Shown here piece after piece: positions 48,354 through 57,305 of a stretch of DNA of 64,000 nt. A program made the position numbers and the translations under genes. The notes below the pieces were generated by a model. It was not told where the DNA came from. It made no database searches and saw only the letters and a list, made by a program, of their open reading frames with translations. The DNA is from Ectothiorhodospiraceae bacterium 2226. Its GTDB lineage: Bacteria; Pseudomonadota; Gammaproteobacteria; GCA-013348725. Each line of letters starts with the position of its first letter. Position 1 is the stretch's first letter. The stretch is from the NCBI GenBank assembly GCA_013348725.1, contig CP054689.1, positions 670,501 to 734,500 of the forward strand. Direction: 5' to 3'.

Positions 48354-49282
48354 AGGTGCTGGTCACCGGCAGCGGCGGGCACCTCGCACGCGTGGTGCTC
48401 GCCCGCCTGCTGGCCGCCCCCGAGATCACGCGCCTGGTGGGCGTGGACCGGCGCCCCGGCGGCCTGCGCCACCCCAAGCTGCGCGAGCACGCGCTGGACG
48501 TGCGCGCACCCGAGCTCGCCCGCTTGATGGCGGGGGTCGACGCCGTGGTGCACATGGCCTTCGTGTTGCTGCCCGCGCGCGGCCGCCGCGAGGAGGCCCG
48601 CGCCATCAATGTGGGCGGCACCCAGAACGTCGCTGCGCTGGCTCGCGCCCACGGCGTCGGCACCCTGGTGCACCTCTCCAGCGCGGCGGTGTACGGCGCC
48701 TGGGCCGACCAGCCGCCGCGCCTGGCCGAGGACGCCCCGCTGCGCCCCCTGCCCGGCTTCGCCTATGCGGAGGACAAGGCGGCGGTGGAACAATGGCTGG
48801 ATACCTACGAGCAGCGGCGCGACAGCCCGCGCCTGGTGCGCCTGCGCCCGCACGTGATTCTGGGGCCCAACGCCCTTGCGCTGCTGCGTCTGCTGCTGCG
48901 CCAGCCCTGCTACCCCATCCTGGCCGACCCGCAGCCGCTCACCCAATGCGTCTGGGAGGATGACGTGGCCGAGGCCGTACACCTCGCGCTCACGCGCCCC
49001 GTGTGCGGCGCCTACAATCTGGCGGCCGGCCCGGAGCTGTCGTTTCGCGACATGCAGCGGCTGCTGCACCGCCTGCCGATACCCGTGCCGCTGGGGCTGA
49101 TGCGGGCCGCCCATCAACTGGCGTGGCGCTTCACCCCCGCCTGCGGCGAGCCGGCGTGGAGCGCCGGCCTGCGTCACTCGCTGGTGCTGGACACGCGCCG
49201 TGCCGAGCGCGAGCTCGGTTGGACGGGGCGCGTCACCACCTACGAGTGCCTGCAGCGCTTGTTCGACCGGCCCCGCGCCTAG
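48350..49282 (+). CDS. NAD-dependent epimerase/dehydratase family protein
   Basis: The 310-residue extended short-chain dehydrogenase has an N-terminal NAD-binding site (LVTGSGGHLARVVLARLL), the conserved Asp-Val after the second strand (HALDVRAPEL) and NVGGTQNVAALA. The usual catalytic YxxxK is present as YAEDKAAVE, with SSAAVYG supplying the Ser. The start overlaps the LLM gene by four bases. The substrate is unknown; candidates are a nucleotide sugar or a hydroxy acid derivative. Confidence 0.88.
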   Translation: MKVLVTGSGGHLARVVLARLLAAPEITRLVGVDRRPGGLRHPKLREHALDVRAPELARLMAGVDAVVHMAFVLLPARGRREEARAINVGGTQNVAALARAHGVGTLVHLSSAAVYGAWADQPPRLAEDAPLRPLPGFAYAEDKAAVEQWLDTYEQRRDSPRLVRLRPHVILGPNALALLRLLLRQPCYPILADPQPLTQCVWEDDVAEAVHLALTRPVCGAYNLAAGPELSFRDMQRLLHRLPIPVPLGLMRAAHQLAWRFTPACGEPAWSAGLRHSLVLDTRRAERELGWTGRVTTYECLQRLFDRPRA

Positions 49283-49355
49283 CGCGGGGAGGCGCCGTGC
49301 GCGACACATCTGTACACTGCGGCGCCCAACGGACCCTGGAAAGAGGAACGGTTGC

Positions 49356-50204
49356 ATGGCTTTTGCCCACCGCGGGCTGCTCGGCCTGATCGTACTGCTG
49401 CTCGCAAGCGGCTGCGCCAGCACGCCGCCGGCCGCCGAACGCGACCCGCGCGACCCGTTCGAGCGCTACAACCGCGCCGTGTTCCAGTTCAACGATACGC
49501 TGGACAGTACAGTGGTGCAGCCGCTGGCCGAGCAATACGTGCGCGTGGTGCCCTCGCCCGCACGCAGCGCGGTATCCAACTTCTTCGGCAACTTGGGCGA
49601 TGTGGTGATCTTCGCCAACAACGTGCTGCAACTGAAGGGCGAGCAGGCCACCAACGATTTCGTGCGCATCATGGTCAACTCGACCTTCGGCCTGTTCGGC
49701 TTGATCGACATCGCGAGCGAGATGGGCATCGAGAAGAACAACGAGGACTTCGGCCAGACCCTGGGCTACTGGGGGGTGCCGCCCGGCCCCTATTTGATGC
49801 TGCCGGTGCTCGGCCCGAGCACGGTGCGCGACGGCATCGGTGTGGGCGTGGATGCCTGGACGCTCGATCCGGTGTATTACGCCGACCCACGCGTGGTGCG
49901 CTACTCGGCGGCCGGCATCCGCGGGGTGGACACCCGCGCCGAGCTGCTCGGCGCCTCGCGCATCCTGGAGGAGATGGCGCTGGACCGCTACGCCTTCCTG
50001 CGCGATGCCTACCTGCAGCGGCGCCTGAGCCTGGTGTACGACGGGGAGCCGCCCGAGGAGGCATTCGAGTGGGACGATGCCCCCTGGCCCGACGACCCGG
50101 CCGGCTGGCCCGGGGACGAGCCGAACGGCTGGCCGGATGACCCGGCCTGGCCCCCGGCCGAGCCGGACGGCGCGCCCGACGCCGCGCCCCTGCCCGCACT
50201 CTGA
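49356..50204 (+). CDS. mlaA: MlaA (VacJ) outer-membrane lipoprotein
   Basis: MlaA sits in the outer membrane with porins and extracts misplaced phospholipids from the outer leaflet. The 282-residue precursor has a lipobox (LLASGC), the NRAVFQFNDTLDSTVVQPLAEQYV signature and YWGVPPGPYLMLPVLGPSTVRDGIG. After residue about 235 it has an unusual acidic tail of repeated Trp-Pro-Asp units (WDDAPWPDDPAGWPGDEP and on). An AAGAGGAAC site fixes the start. MlaF, E, D and B are encoded 3-6 kb away on the other strand. Confidence 0.93.
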   Translation: MAFAHRGLLGLIVLLLASGCASTPPAAERDPRDPFERYNRAVFQFNDTLDSTVVQPLAEQYVRVVPSPARSAVSNFFGNLGDVVIFANNVLQLKGEQATNDFVRIMVNSTFGLFGLIDIASEMGIEKNNEDFGQTLGYWGVPPGPYLMLPVLGPSTVRDGIGVGVDAWTLDPVYYADPRVVRYSAAGIRGVDTRAELLGASRILEEMALDRYAFLRDAYLQRRLSLVYDGEPPEEAFEWDDAPWPDDPAGWPGDEPNGWPDDPAWPPAEPDGAPDAAPLPAL

Positions 50205-50209
50205 CCGCC

Positions 50210-51166
50210 ATGCTGGCGTACATCGCCGCGATCGGGGTCGGTTTCGCACTGCTGCTGTGGGGCGCGGACCGCTTCGTCACCGGGGCTTCGGCACTGGCGC
50301 GCACGCTCGGGGTCTCGCCGCTGGTGATCGGGCTGACCGTGGTCGGCTTCGGCACCTCCGCGCCGGAGATGCTGGTCTCCGCCGTCGCGGCCTGGCAGGG
50401 CAGCCCGGGCATCGCGGTGGGGAACGCGCTGGGCTCCAACATCACCAACGTGGGACTGGTGCTCGGCCTGACCGCACTGGTAACCCCCTTGGCCGTACGC
50501 TCGGAGACCCTGCGCCGCGAATTCCCCATCTTGCTGGCGATCATGCTGGTGGTGCTGCTGTTGCTGCTGGACGGCGAGATGGCGCGCTGGAACGGCCTCG
50601 TGCTGCTGGCCGGCATGGGGTGGGTGGCCTATTGGATGGTGAGCCTGGGCCTGCGCGAGGCGGCCGACCCCATGGCCGGCGAGTACGAACAGGAGCTGCC
50701 GCCGCCGATGCCGCTGGCGCGCGCCCTGCTATGGCTGGCGCTCGGTCTCGCGCTGCTGCTGGTCAGCTCACGCATGCTGGTGTGGGGCGCGGTGGGAATC
50801 GCCGAGGCGCTGGGGGTCAGCGATCTGGTGATCGGCCTGACGGTGGTGGCGATCGGCACCAGTCTCCCGGAGCTGGCCGCTTCGCTGGTGGGCGCGCTCA
50901 AGGGCGAACATGACATCGCCATCGGTAACGTGCTCGGTTCCAATATGTTCAACCTGCTGGCCGTGCTCGGGATCGCGGGCGCCCTTGCGCCGCACACCCT
51001 CGACCCCCAAGTCCTGACCAGGGATTTCGCCGTCATGGCCGGCTTCACGCTGGCGCTGTTCGCGATGGCCTTCGGCTTCCGTCGTCAGGGGCGCATCAAC
51101 CGCCTGGAAGGCGCGCTGCTGTTTGCGGCCTACGGGGTCTACGTCGGCGTGCTGTACCAGAGTTGA
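50210..51166 (+). CDS. yrbG: calcium/sodium antiporter (YrbG/CaCA family)
   Basis: The 318-residue protein has about ten transmembrane helices in two inverted halves. Each half carries the alpha-repeat cation site: VVGFGTSAPEMLVSAVAA near residue 45 and VVAIGTSLPELAASLVGA near 215, plus GNALGSNITNVGLVLG and GNVLGSNMFNLLAVLG. It stands ahead of kdsD as in E. coli, though a small HMA gene lies in between. It starts 5 bases after the mlaA stop. Confidence 0.94.
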   Translation: MLAYIAAIGVGFALLLWGADRFVTGASALARTLGVSPLVIGLTVVGFGTSAPEMLVSAVAAWQGSPGIAVGNALGSNITNVGLVLGLTALVTPLAVRSETLRREFPILLAIMLVVLLLLLDGEMARWNGLVLLAGMGWVAYWMVSLGLREAADPMAGEYEQELPPPMPLARALLWLALGLALLLVSSRMLVWGAVGIAEALGVSDLVIGLTVVAIGTSLPELAASLVGALKGEHDIAIGNVLGSNMFNLLAVLGIAGALAPHTLDPQVLTRDFAVMAGFTLALFAMAFGFRRQGRINRLEGALLFAAYGVYVGVLYQS

Positions 51167-51219
51167 AGCGGGACCGCCCGCGTGGTTGGATGAACGACGA
51201 ACGTTACAAGGAGTGGGCT

Positions 51220-51417
51220 ATGCAAACCGAAGAGTTCAGCGTCCAGAACATCAAGTGCGGCGGCTGTGTGGCGACCGTCACCGAAGGTCTGCGCGAGGTG
51301 CCGGGCGTGCAGGAGGTCAAGGCGACCGTCGAGGGCGCCGTGCGGGTGCAGGGCGAGCAGCTGGACCGGGCGGCACTGGCTGCGCGGCTGCGCGAGCTCG
51401 GCTACCCCGAACGCTAG
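51220..51417 (+). CDS. heavy-metal-associated (HMA) domain protein
   Basis: The 65-residue protein starts MQTEEFSVQNIKCGGCVATV, with the metal-binding CxxC (CGGC). The rest (VPGVQEVKATVEGAVRVQGEQLDRAALAARLRELGYPER) is a complete ferredoxin-like HMA domain. AAGGAG at 51208-51213 fixes the start. It may be a copper or other soft-metal chaperone. No metal ATPase or CueR-like regulator is nearby. It separates yrbG and kdsD, which are adjacent in E. coli. Confidence 0.92.
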   Translation: MQTEEFSVQNIKCGGCVATVTEGLREVPGVQEVKATVEGAVRVQGEQLDRAALAARLRELGYPER

Positions 51418-51437
51418 TCGGGAGACCCGCCGGTGTC

Positions 51438-51446
51438 TGATATACT
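51438..51446 (+). promoter_or_regulatory. extended -10 promoter element ahead of kdsD
   Basis: TG at 51438-51439, one base, then TATACT (51441-51446) form an extended -10 element. It supports a kdsD start at ATG 51475 or 51481, not the earlier GTG at 51433 which would overlap the promoter. Confidence 0.55.
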
Positions 51447-51474
51447 CGCGGCCCACGCCGCCAGCCCCACCCCA

Positions 51475-52455
51475 ATGAGCATGAACGAACCCGATTTTCG
51501 CGCGCTCGCCCTTGCCGTCATCGACACCGAGGCCGCCACCGTGTCGGCCCTGGCGGGGCGCATCGACGGCAACTTCAGCGAGGCCTGCCGCCTCATGCTG
51601 GCCTGCGAGGGCCGGATCGTGGTGCTGGGCATGGGCAAGTCCGGCCACATCGGCGGCAAGATCGCCGCCACCCTCGCCAGCACCGGCAGTCCCGCCTTTT
51701 TCGTGCATCCCGGCGAAGCGAGTCACGGCGACCTCGGCATGATCACCGCCAAGGACGTGGTGCTCGCCCTGTCCAATTCGGGTGAAACCGAGGAAATCCT
51801 GCTCATCGTCCCGCTCATCAAGCGCCTGGGCGTGCCGCTGGTGGCCATGACCGGCAATCCGCGTTCGCGCCTGGCCCGCCAAGCCAGCGTGCACCTGGAC
51901 ATCAGCGTGGAGCGCGAGGCCTGTCCGCTCGGCCTCGCGCCGACCTCCAGCACCACCGCCACGTTGGTGATGGGCGACGCCCTCGCCGTTTCGCTGCTGC
52001 AGGCGCGCGGCTTCACCGCCGACGACTTCGCCCGCTCGCATCCGGGCGGGCGCCTCGGCCGGCGCCTGCTGCTGCACGTCAGCGAGATCATGCACACCGG
52101 CGATCAGGTGCCGCGCATCGCGGCGGAGGAGAGCGTGAGCGCGGCCCTGCTGGAGATGACCCGCAAGGGACTCGGCATGACCACGGTGGTCGACGCGCAG
52201 GGCGCGCTGAGCGGCATCTTCACCGACGGCGACCTGCGCCGCCTGCTCGACCACGGCTCGGTCGACCTGCGTGCGCTGCCCATCAGCGAGGTGATGACCC
52301 GCGGCTGCCGCACCATCGGTCCGGACCGGCTGGCGGCCGAGGCGCTGCGCATCATGGAGCAGCAACGCGTGAACGCGCTGCCCGTGGTCGACGACACGGG
52401 CGCCCTGGTGGGCGCGCTCAACATGCACGACCTGCTGCGCGCCGGGGTCGTTTAA
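51475..52455 (+). CDS. kdsD: D-arabinose 5-phosphate isomerase
   Basis: KdsD makes arabinose 5-phosphate from ribulose 5-phosphate for Kdo synthesis. The 326-residue protein has a SIS domain ([54 protein letters not shown]) and two CBS domains (about 205-320). A GTG at 51433 would add 14 residues but overlaps a likely promoter. kdsC follows after 79 bases. Confidence 0.95.
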   Translation: MSMNEPDFRALALAVIDTEAATVSALAGRIDGNFSEACRLMLACEGRIVVLGMGKSGHIGGKIAATLASTGSPAFFVHPGEASHGDLGMITAKDVVLALSNSGETEEILLIVPLIKRLGVPLVAMTGNPRSRLARQASVHLDISVEREACPLGLAPTSSTTATLVMGDALAVSLLQARGFTADDFARSHPGGRLGRRLLLHVSEIMHTGDQVPRIAAEESVSAALLEMTRKGLGMTTVVDAQGALSGIFTDGDLRRLLDHGSVDLRALPISEVMTRGCRTIGPDRLAAEALRIMEQQRVNALPVVDDTGALVGALNMHDLLRAGVV

Positions 52456-52534
52456 CCACCCGCGCCGCGGGCGAAAGAACCACAAGTACGCCGCGGACGC
52501 ATCGGGGCCGCGGCGATCAACGAGGAACGAGGTC

Positions 52535-53056
52535 ATGCAGGACATCCACGCCAAGGCGGCGCAGATCAAGCTCGTGGTCTTCGACGTCGACGGCGTCCTC
52601 ACCGACGGCAGTCTGTTTCTGGGCGACGACGGCCAGGAGTACAAGGCCTTCTACTCGCGCGACGGCCACGGCATGAAGCTGCTGCAGGCCAGCGGGGTGG
52701 AGATCGGCATCATCACCGGACGCAGCTCCAACGTGGTCAAGCTGCGCATGGAGGGCCTCGGTGTGCGCCACGTCTACCAGGGGCGCCTGGACAAGCTGCC
52801 CGCCTTCGAGCACCTGCTGGCGGCGACCGGTTACACCGCGGACGCGGTGGCCTACGTGGGCGACGACGTAATGGACATTCCGGTGCTGCGCCATGCGGGT
52901 TTGGCCGTGGCCGTGCAGGACGCCCATCCCGAGGTGAAGAACCACGCGCACTGGATCACGCCTTCCCCCGGCGGGCGCGGCGCGGCGCGCGATGTGTGCG
53001 AGCTGCTCATGCAGGCGCAGGGGACCTGGGAGGCGCAGCTCGGTCAGTACCTGTGA
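52535..53056 (+). CDS. kdsC: 3-deoxy-D-manno-octulosonate 8-phosphate phosphatase
   Basis: KdsC removes phosphate from Kdo-8-phosphate. The 173-residue HAD phosphatase has the nucleophile motif VFDVDGVLTDG, motif II IITGRSS and GDDVMDIPVL. It lacks a large cap, as expected of the tetrameric KdsC type. The stop overlaps the GTG start of lptC (GTGA). Confidence 0.96.
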   Translation: MQDIHAKAAQIKLVVFDVDGVLTDGSLFLGDDGQEYKAFYSRDGHGMKLLQASGVEIGIITGRSSNVVKLRMEGLGVRHVYQGRLDKLPAFEHLLAATGYTADAVAYVGDDVMDIPVLRHAGLAVAVQDAHPEVKNHAHWITPSPGGRGAARDVCELLMQAQGTWEAQLGQYL

Positions 53057-53619
53057 GCCGTCGCCTCCTACTGCTCGGGGTGGTCGCCGCCGGCGCACTG
53101 CTGACCGGGCTGTGGCTGTGGTTCGACCAGCGGGGGCCCGCGCCGACGGGACCGCGGGACGGGCCCGAGGGGCCGGCCTACACGGTGGAGAATTTTTCGG
53201 CGGTAAGCCTCGACGCCAGCGGGCGCGCGGACTACCGCCTGGAGGCGGAGCACATGGCACATTATCGCGCGCAGAACGCCCTGGACCTCACCCAGCCTTC
53301 GGTACTGGTGTATCGGGAGCACGGGGCGCCGTGGCACCTGCGTGCCGAACGCGGTTGGGTGCTGGAGGACGAGGATCGGGTCTATCTGCACGGGCGGGTG
53401 ACCCTGCACCGCGCGGCCTTCGACCAGGAACCGGCGGTGGACCTGGAGACGCACGAGGTGGTGCTGCAGCCCAGGGCTCGCCTGGCCGCTACGGACGAGG
53501 CGCTGGACATGCGCCGTGGTGAGGAGCGCGTGCAGGCGGTGGGCATGCGCGCCGACCTCGAGTCCGGACGGCTGGAGCTGTTGCACGAGGTTCGGGGGGT
53601 TTACCATGCCGCACCCTAG
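53053..53619 (+). CDS. lptC: LPS export protein LptC
   Basis: LptC is a bitopic inner-membrane protein that passes LPS from LptBFG to LptA. The 188-residue product starts with GTG in the GTGA overlap with kdsC. One N-terminal anchor (LLLLGVVAAGALLTGLWLW) is followed by a beta-jellyroll with YTVENFSAVSLDASGRADYRL and LETHEVVLQPRARLAATDEAL. Its 3' end overlaps lptA by 14 bases. Confidence 0.93.
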   Translation: MSRRLLLLGVVAAGALLTGLWLWFDQRGPAPTGPRDGPEGPAYTVENFSAVSLDASGRADYRLEAEHMAHYRAQNALDLTQPSVLVYREHGAPWHLRAERGWVLEDEDRVYLHGRVTLHRAAFDQEPAVDLETHEVVLQPRARLAATDEALDMRRGEERVQAVGMRADLESGRLELLHEVRGVYHAAP

Positions 53620-54118
53620 CCGCCCGACACTCGGGGTCCTCGGCCTCGCCCTAGCATTGGGCGTCGCGCCGGCCCTCGCGCAATCACCGGCGCGTGACGC
53701 CCCGATCCACCTGCAGGCGGACCAGGTCACGCTGGACGAGCGCGCCGGCGTGAGTACCTACCAGGGCAACGTGGTCCTCACGCAGGCCACCCTGCGCATC
53801 GAGGCGGACGAGGTGCGCGTGGAGAGCGAGGGGCGCGAGGTGATCCGCATGGTCGCCCGCGGAGCACCGGCGCGTTTTCAGGAGAATCCGCCCGACCAAC
53901 CGGCGCTGCATGCCGAGGCGGCGAGCGTGGAGTACCGGGCGCGCGAAGGCGTGGTGGTGCTGCTCGGGGACGCGCAGCTACGCCAGGGCGAGGACACGGT
54001 CACCGGTCACCGCATCGAGTACGACAGCCAGGACGCCGTGGTGCGCGCCAGCGGCGAGGGTCGCGAGCCCGTGCGTGCCGTGCTGCATCCCCGTCAGGCG
54101 GGCGACGCCGACCAATGA
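53606..54118 (+). CDS. lptA: LPS periplasmic bridge protein LptA
   Basis: LptA polymerises into the periplasmic bridge for LPS. The 170-residue precursor has a signal peptide cleaved near ALA-QS, then an OstA domain: [54 protein letters not shown]. It is translationally coupled on both sides (14-base overlap with lptC, ATGA with lptB). Confidence 0.95.
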   Translation: MPHPSRPTLGVLGLALALGVAPALAQSPARDAPIHLQADQVTLDERAGVSTYQGNVVLTQATLRIEADEVRVESEGREVIRMVARGAPARFQENPPDQPALHAEAASVEYRAREGVVVLLGDAQLRQGEDTVTGHRIEYDSQDAVVRASGEGREPVRAVLHPRQAGDADQ

Positions 54119-54852
54119 GCCGTTCGCCGGTCCGCCTCACCGCGCAAGGCCTGGCCAAGCGCTATCAGGGACGCGATGTGGTGCGGGACGTCTCGGTGCA
54201 CGTCAGCGAGGGCGAGATCGTCGGCCTGCTCGGTCCCAACGGGGCCGGCAAGACGACCTCGTTCTACATGATCGTGGGACTCATCCCGGCCGATCGCGGC
54301 TCCATCACCCTCGATGGGCAGGACATCACCGACGCGCCCATGCACAAGCGCGCGCAGCTCGGCGTAGGCTATCTTCCACAGGAAGCCTCGGTGTTCCGCA
54401 AGCTCAGCGTGGCGCAGAACGTCCAAGCTATTCTTGAGACGCGGCGCGACGTCCCACCCGAGCGGCGTGCCCAAATGCTGGAGGCGCTGCTCGAGGAGTT
54501 ACACATCGGCCATATCCGCGACAGCCGCGGCATGAGCCTGTCGGGCGGCGAGCGGCGGCGCGTGGAGATCGCGCGGGCGCTCGCGATGGAGCCGCGTTTC
54601 ATACTGCTGGACGAGCCGTTCGCGGGGGTGGACCCCCTTTCGGTCCTGGATATTCAAGGTATCATTCGCCACCTGCGCGAGCGCGGCATCGGGATCCTGA
54701 TCACCGACCATAATGTGCGAGAAACCTTACGCATTTGCGAGCGCGGGTACATCATGAGCGAAGGACGCGTCATCGCCACCGGCACGCCGGAGGATTTACT
54801 GAACGATCAACAGGTAAGAAAGGTCTACCTAGGCGAGGAGTTTCGCCTGTGA
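54115..54852 (+). CDS. lptB: LPS export ABC transporter ATPase LptB
   Basis: LptB powers LPS extraction with LptF and LptG (encoded elsewhere). The 245-residue ATPase has Walker [16 protein letters not shown]-loop [13 protein letters not shown], signature [15 protein letters not shown], Walker [14 protein letters not shown] and switch His in [10 protein letters not shown] terminator-like hairpin follows directly. Confidence 0.97.
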   Translation: MSRSPVRLTAQGLAKRYQGRDVVRDVSVHVSEGEIVGLLGPNGAGKTTSFYMIVGLIPADRGSITLDGQDITDAPMHKRAQLGVGYLPQEASVFRKLSVAQNVQAILETRRDVPPERRAQMLEALLEELHIGHIRDSRGMSLSGGERRRVEIARALAMEPRFILLDEPFAGVDPLSVLDIQGIIRHLRERGIGILITDHNVRETLRICERGYIMSEGRVIATGTPEDLLNDQQVRKVYLGEEFRL

Positions 54853-54854
54853 GG

Positions 54855-54884
54855 ACGCCCGCGATCGGCGTCGCGGCGTTTTTT
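54855..54884 (+). terminator. intrinsic terminator between lptB and rpoN
   Basis: A nine-base-pair stem with one bulged C (ACGCCCGCGA at 54855-54864 with TCGCGGCGT at 54871-54879) closes a six-base loop and runs into six T. It starts three bases after the lptB stop and would separate the Lpt genes from rpoN, or act as a partial attenuator. Confidence 0.75.
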
Positions 54885-54928
54885 CGGACAGCTGCGCGGT
54901 GGCTTTCGCCAGGCGTGCGACGTGAACA

Positions 54929-56392
54929 ATGAGACAGTCCCTACAACTTAAGCTCGGTCAACAGCTCACCATGACTCCCCAGCTGCAGCAGGCCATCCGC
55001 CTGCTGCAACTGGCGACCGTGGACCTGCAGCTCGAGGTGCAGCAGGCGCTGGAGTCCAACCTGATGCTGGAGCTCGACGAGGGGGCCGAAGAAGGCGGCG
55101 AGCGCGAAGCGTCGCAGGAGGAGCTGAACGGCACGGCCTCCTCCACCGCAGACAGGGAACTGGACCTCGATCACGTGGCGCAATTGCCCGAAGAGCTGCC
55201 GGTGGACAGCGCCTGGGACGACATCTACGAGCCGGCAGTGAGCAGCGGCCCGCCACCCGACGACGATAACGGCGACCTGGCCGCGCGCCGCGGCACGAGC
55301 GAAAGCCTGCGCGACCACTTGCTCTGGCAGCTGGGGTTCACGCCGTTCAGCGAGACCGACCAGGTGATCGCCAGCACGCTGATCGACAGCATCGACGAAG
55401 ACGGGTACTTGGGCGCCCAGCTCGAGGATATCCACCAGGGGCTGGTGGACGACGGACTCGAGATCGAGTTGGACGAGGTCGTGGCGGTCCTGCACCAGAT
55501 CCAGAACTTCGACCCCGCCGGCGTCGGCGCGCGCGACCTGCGCGAGAGCCTGCTCATTCAGCTGCGCCAGGGCGAGGGCGAGGCCCCCGAGACGGTGCGC
55601 GCGCAGGCGCTGCATCTGCTCGAGCACCACTTCCAGCTGCTCGCCGGGCGCGACTACAACCAGCTCATGCGGCGCATGAAGCTCGACGAGGAGGCGCTGC
55701 AGCGGGTACTCGGCCTGATCCGCACCCTCAACCCGCGTCCGGGCGGACAGGTCGCCAGCGAGGAAACGGACTACATCATCCCCGACGTCATCGTGACGCG
55801 CGACCGCGACGCCTGGCGCGTCGAGCTCAACGCCGAGGCCGCGCCGCGTGTGCGCATCAACAGCTACTACGCCGGCATGGCGCGCGAGGCCAGCGGCCAG
55901 GACGCAAGCTACCTCAAGACCCAGCTGCAGGAGGCGCGCTGGTTCATCAAGAGCCTGCAGAGCCGCAACGAGACCCTGCTCAAGGTCGCCACCTGCATCG
56001 TGGAGCGCCAGCGCGCCTTCCTGCAGCATGGCGAGGAGGCGATGCAAGCGCTGGTGCTGGCCGATGTGGCGCAGGAGGTCGGCATGCACGAGTCCACCAT
56101 CTCGCGGGTGACCACCAAGAAATACATGCGCACCCCCCGCGGCGTGTTCGAGTTGAAGTACTTCTTCTCCAGCCACGTCAGCACCGCGTCCGGCGGCGAG
56201 TGCTCCGCCACCGCGATTCGCGCCCTGATCAAGAAGCTGGTGGCCGCCGAGAACCCGCGTAAGCCGCTGAGCGACAGCCAGATCGCCAAGATCCTCGCCG
56301 AGCAGGGCATCAACGTGGCGCGACGCACGGTGGCCAAGTACCGGGAAGGCATGGCCATCGCCCCATCCAACGAGCGCAAACGCCTCGCCTGA
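54929..56392 (+). CDS. rpoN: RNA polymerase sigma-54 factor
   Basis: Sigma-54 directs polymerase to -24/-12 promoters under control of AAA+ activators. The 487-residue protein has the Gln/Leu-rich region I ([21 protein letters not shown]), an acidic region II, the core-binding domain and the C-terminal RpoN box with [12 protein letters not shown]. It follows lptB as in E. coli and Pseudomonas and heads the hpf-ptsN-hprK-rapZ-PTS run. Confidence 0.97.
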   Translation: MRQSLQLKLGQQLTMTPQLQQAIRLLQLATVDLQLEVQQALESNLMLELDEGAEEGGEREASQEELNGTASSTADRELDLDHVAQLPEELPVDSAWDDIYEPAVSSGPPPDDDNGDLAARRGTSESLRDHLLWQLGFTPFSETDQVIASTLIDSIDEDGYLGAQLEDIHQGLVDDGLEIELDEVVAVLHQIQNFDPAGVGARDLRESLLIQLRQGEGEAPETVRAQALHLLEHHFQLLAGRDYNQLMRRMKLDEEALQRVLGLIRTLNPRPGGQVASEETDYIIPDVIVTRDRDAWRVELNAEAAPRVRINSYYAGMAREASGQDASYLKTQLQEARWFIKSLQSRNETLLKVATCIVERQRAFLQHGEEAMQALVLADVAQEVGMHESTISRVTTKKYMRTPRGVFELKYFFSSHVSTASGGECSATAIRALIKKLVAAENPRKPLSDSQIAKILAEQGINVARRTVAKYREGMAIAPSNERKRLA

Positions 56393-56415
56393 GGCATAAC
56401 GACCAGGAGTAAGGT

Positions 56416-56745
56416 ATGCATATCGACATCACCGGCCAGCACGTGGACATCACCGAGCCGCTGCGCGCCTATGTCGCGTCCAAGCTGGAGCGGCTGGAGC
56501 GTCACTTCGACCACGTGATCAACGTGCACGTGGTGCTGAGCGTGGAGAAGCTGCGCCACGCGGCCGAGGCGACCGTCAACGTAGACGGCAATACGCTGCA
56601 TGCCAACGACGAGCAGGAGGATATGTACGCCGCCATCGACGGCTTGGCCGACAAGCTGGACCGGCAGATCAAGAAGCACAAGGAGAAGGTGACCGACCAC
56701 CGACGCTCCGAGAGCCTCAAGACGGCGCCGCGCGAAGAAGAGTAG
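56416..56745 (+). CDS. hpf: ribosome hibernation promoting factor, short form
   Basis: HPF binds the 30S decoding region and promotes 100S ribosome dimers in stationary phase. The 109-residue size indicates the short type that works with RMF in gammaproteobacteria. Motifs: DITGQHVDITEPLRAYVASKLERLERHF and LHANDEQEDMYAAIDGLADKLDRQI. It lies 23 bases after rpoN with an AGGAGTAAGG site. Confidence 0.95.
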   Translation: MHIDITGQHVDITEPLRAYVASKLERLERHFDHVINVHVVLSVEKLRHAAEATVNVDGNTLHANDEQEDMYAAIDGLADKLDRQIKKHKEKVTDHRRSESLKTAPREEE

Positions 56746-56757
56746 CCAGAGGTAGCC

Positions 56758-57225
56758 ATGCGAGTAGGCGATCTGATCACCATCGAGCGCGTCGCAGCCA
56801 ACGCTGAGGACGTCACGAGCAAGAAGAAGGCGCTCGAGCGACTCAGCGAGCTGCTCGCGCAGGGTGAGGACGACATCAGCCGCACCGAGGTGTTCGACAG
56901 CCTGATCGCCCGTGAACGCCTCGGCGGCACCGGCCTCGGCCACGGCGTTGCCCTGCCGCACGGACGGGTGAAGAATAACCGCAAGACCCGCGGTGCCTTC
57001 ATTCAGCTGATCGAGGGCGTCGACTTCGACGCCATCGATCAGCAGCCGGTGGATCTGCTGTTCGCGCTGCTGGTGCCCGAGGAATCCACCGAGGAGCACC
57101 TGCGGGTGCTCGCGCAGCTCGCCGAGATGTTCTCCAGCCGCGAGTTCCGCGAGCGCCTGCGCGAGGCGCGCACCAGCGAGGCGCTGTACCGCTTGTTGGC
57201 CGAGTGGCAGGAGCCGTCACATTGA
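56758..57225 (+). CDS. ptsN: nitrogen-regulatory PTS enzyme IIA (EIIA-Ntr)
   Basis: PtsN receives phosphate from NPr and regulates potassium transport, nitrogen and stress genes by direct binding. The 155-residue protein carries the active His in GLGHGVALPHGRVKN. It follows hpf by 12 bases. In this window its partners NPr and enzyme I are encoded 2-4 kb downstream. Confidence 0.95.
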   Translation: MRVGDLITIERVAANAEDVTSKKKALERLSELLAQGEDDISRTEVFDSLIARERLGGTGLGHGVALPHGRVKNNRKTRGAFIQLIEGVDFDAIDQQPVDLLFALLVPEESTEEHLRVLAQLAEMFSSREFRERLREARTSEALYRLLAEWQEPSH

Positions 57226-57305
57226 CCGGCGGCCGGGCCGGCGGCCACGCGCGGTGACACTGGGTTGCGTCGACCACGCTTGCGACTAGCGACGAGGAGC
57301 CGAGC

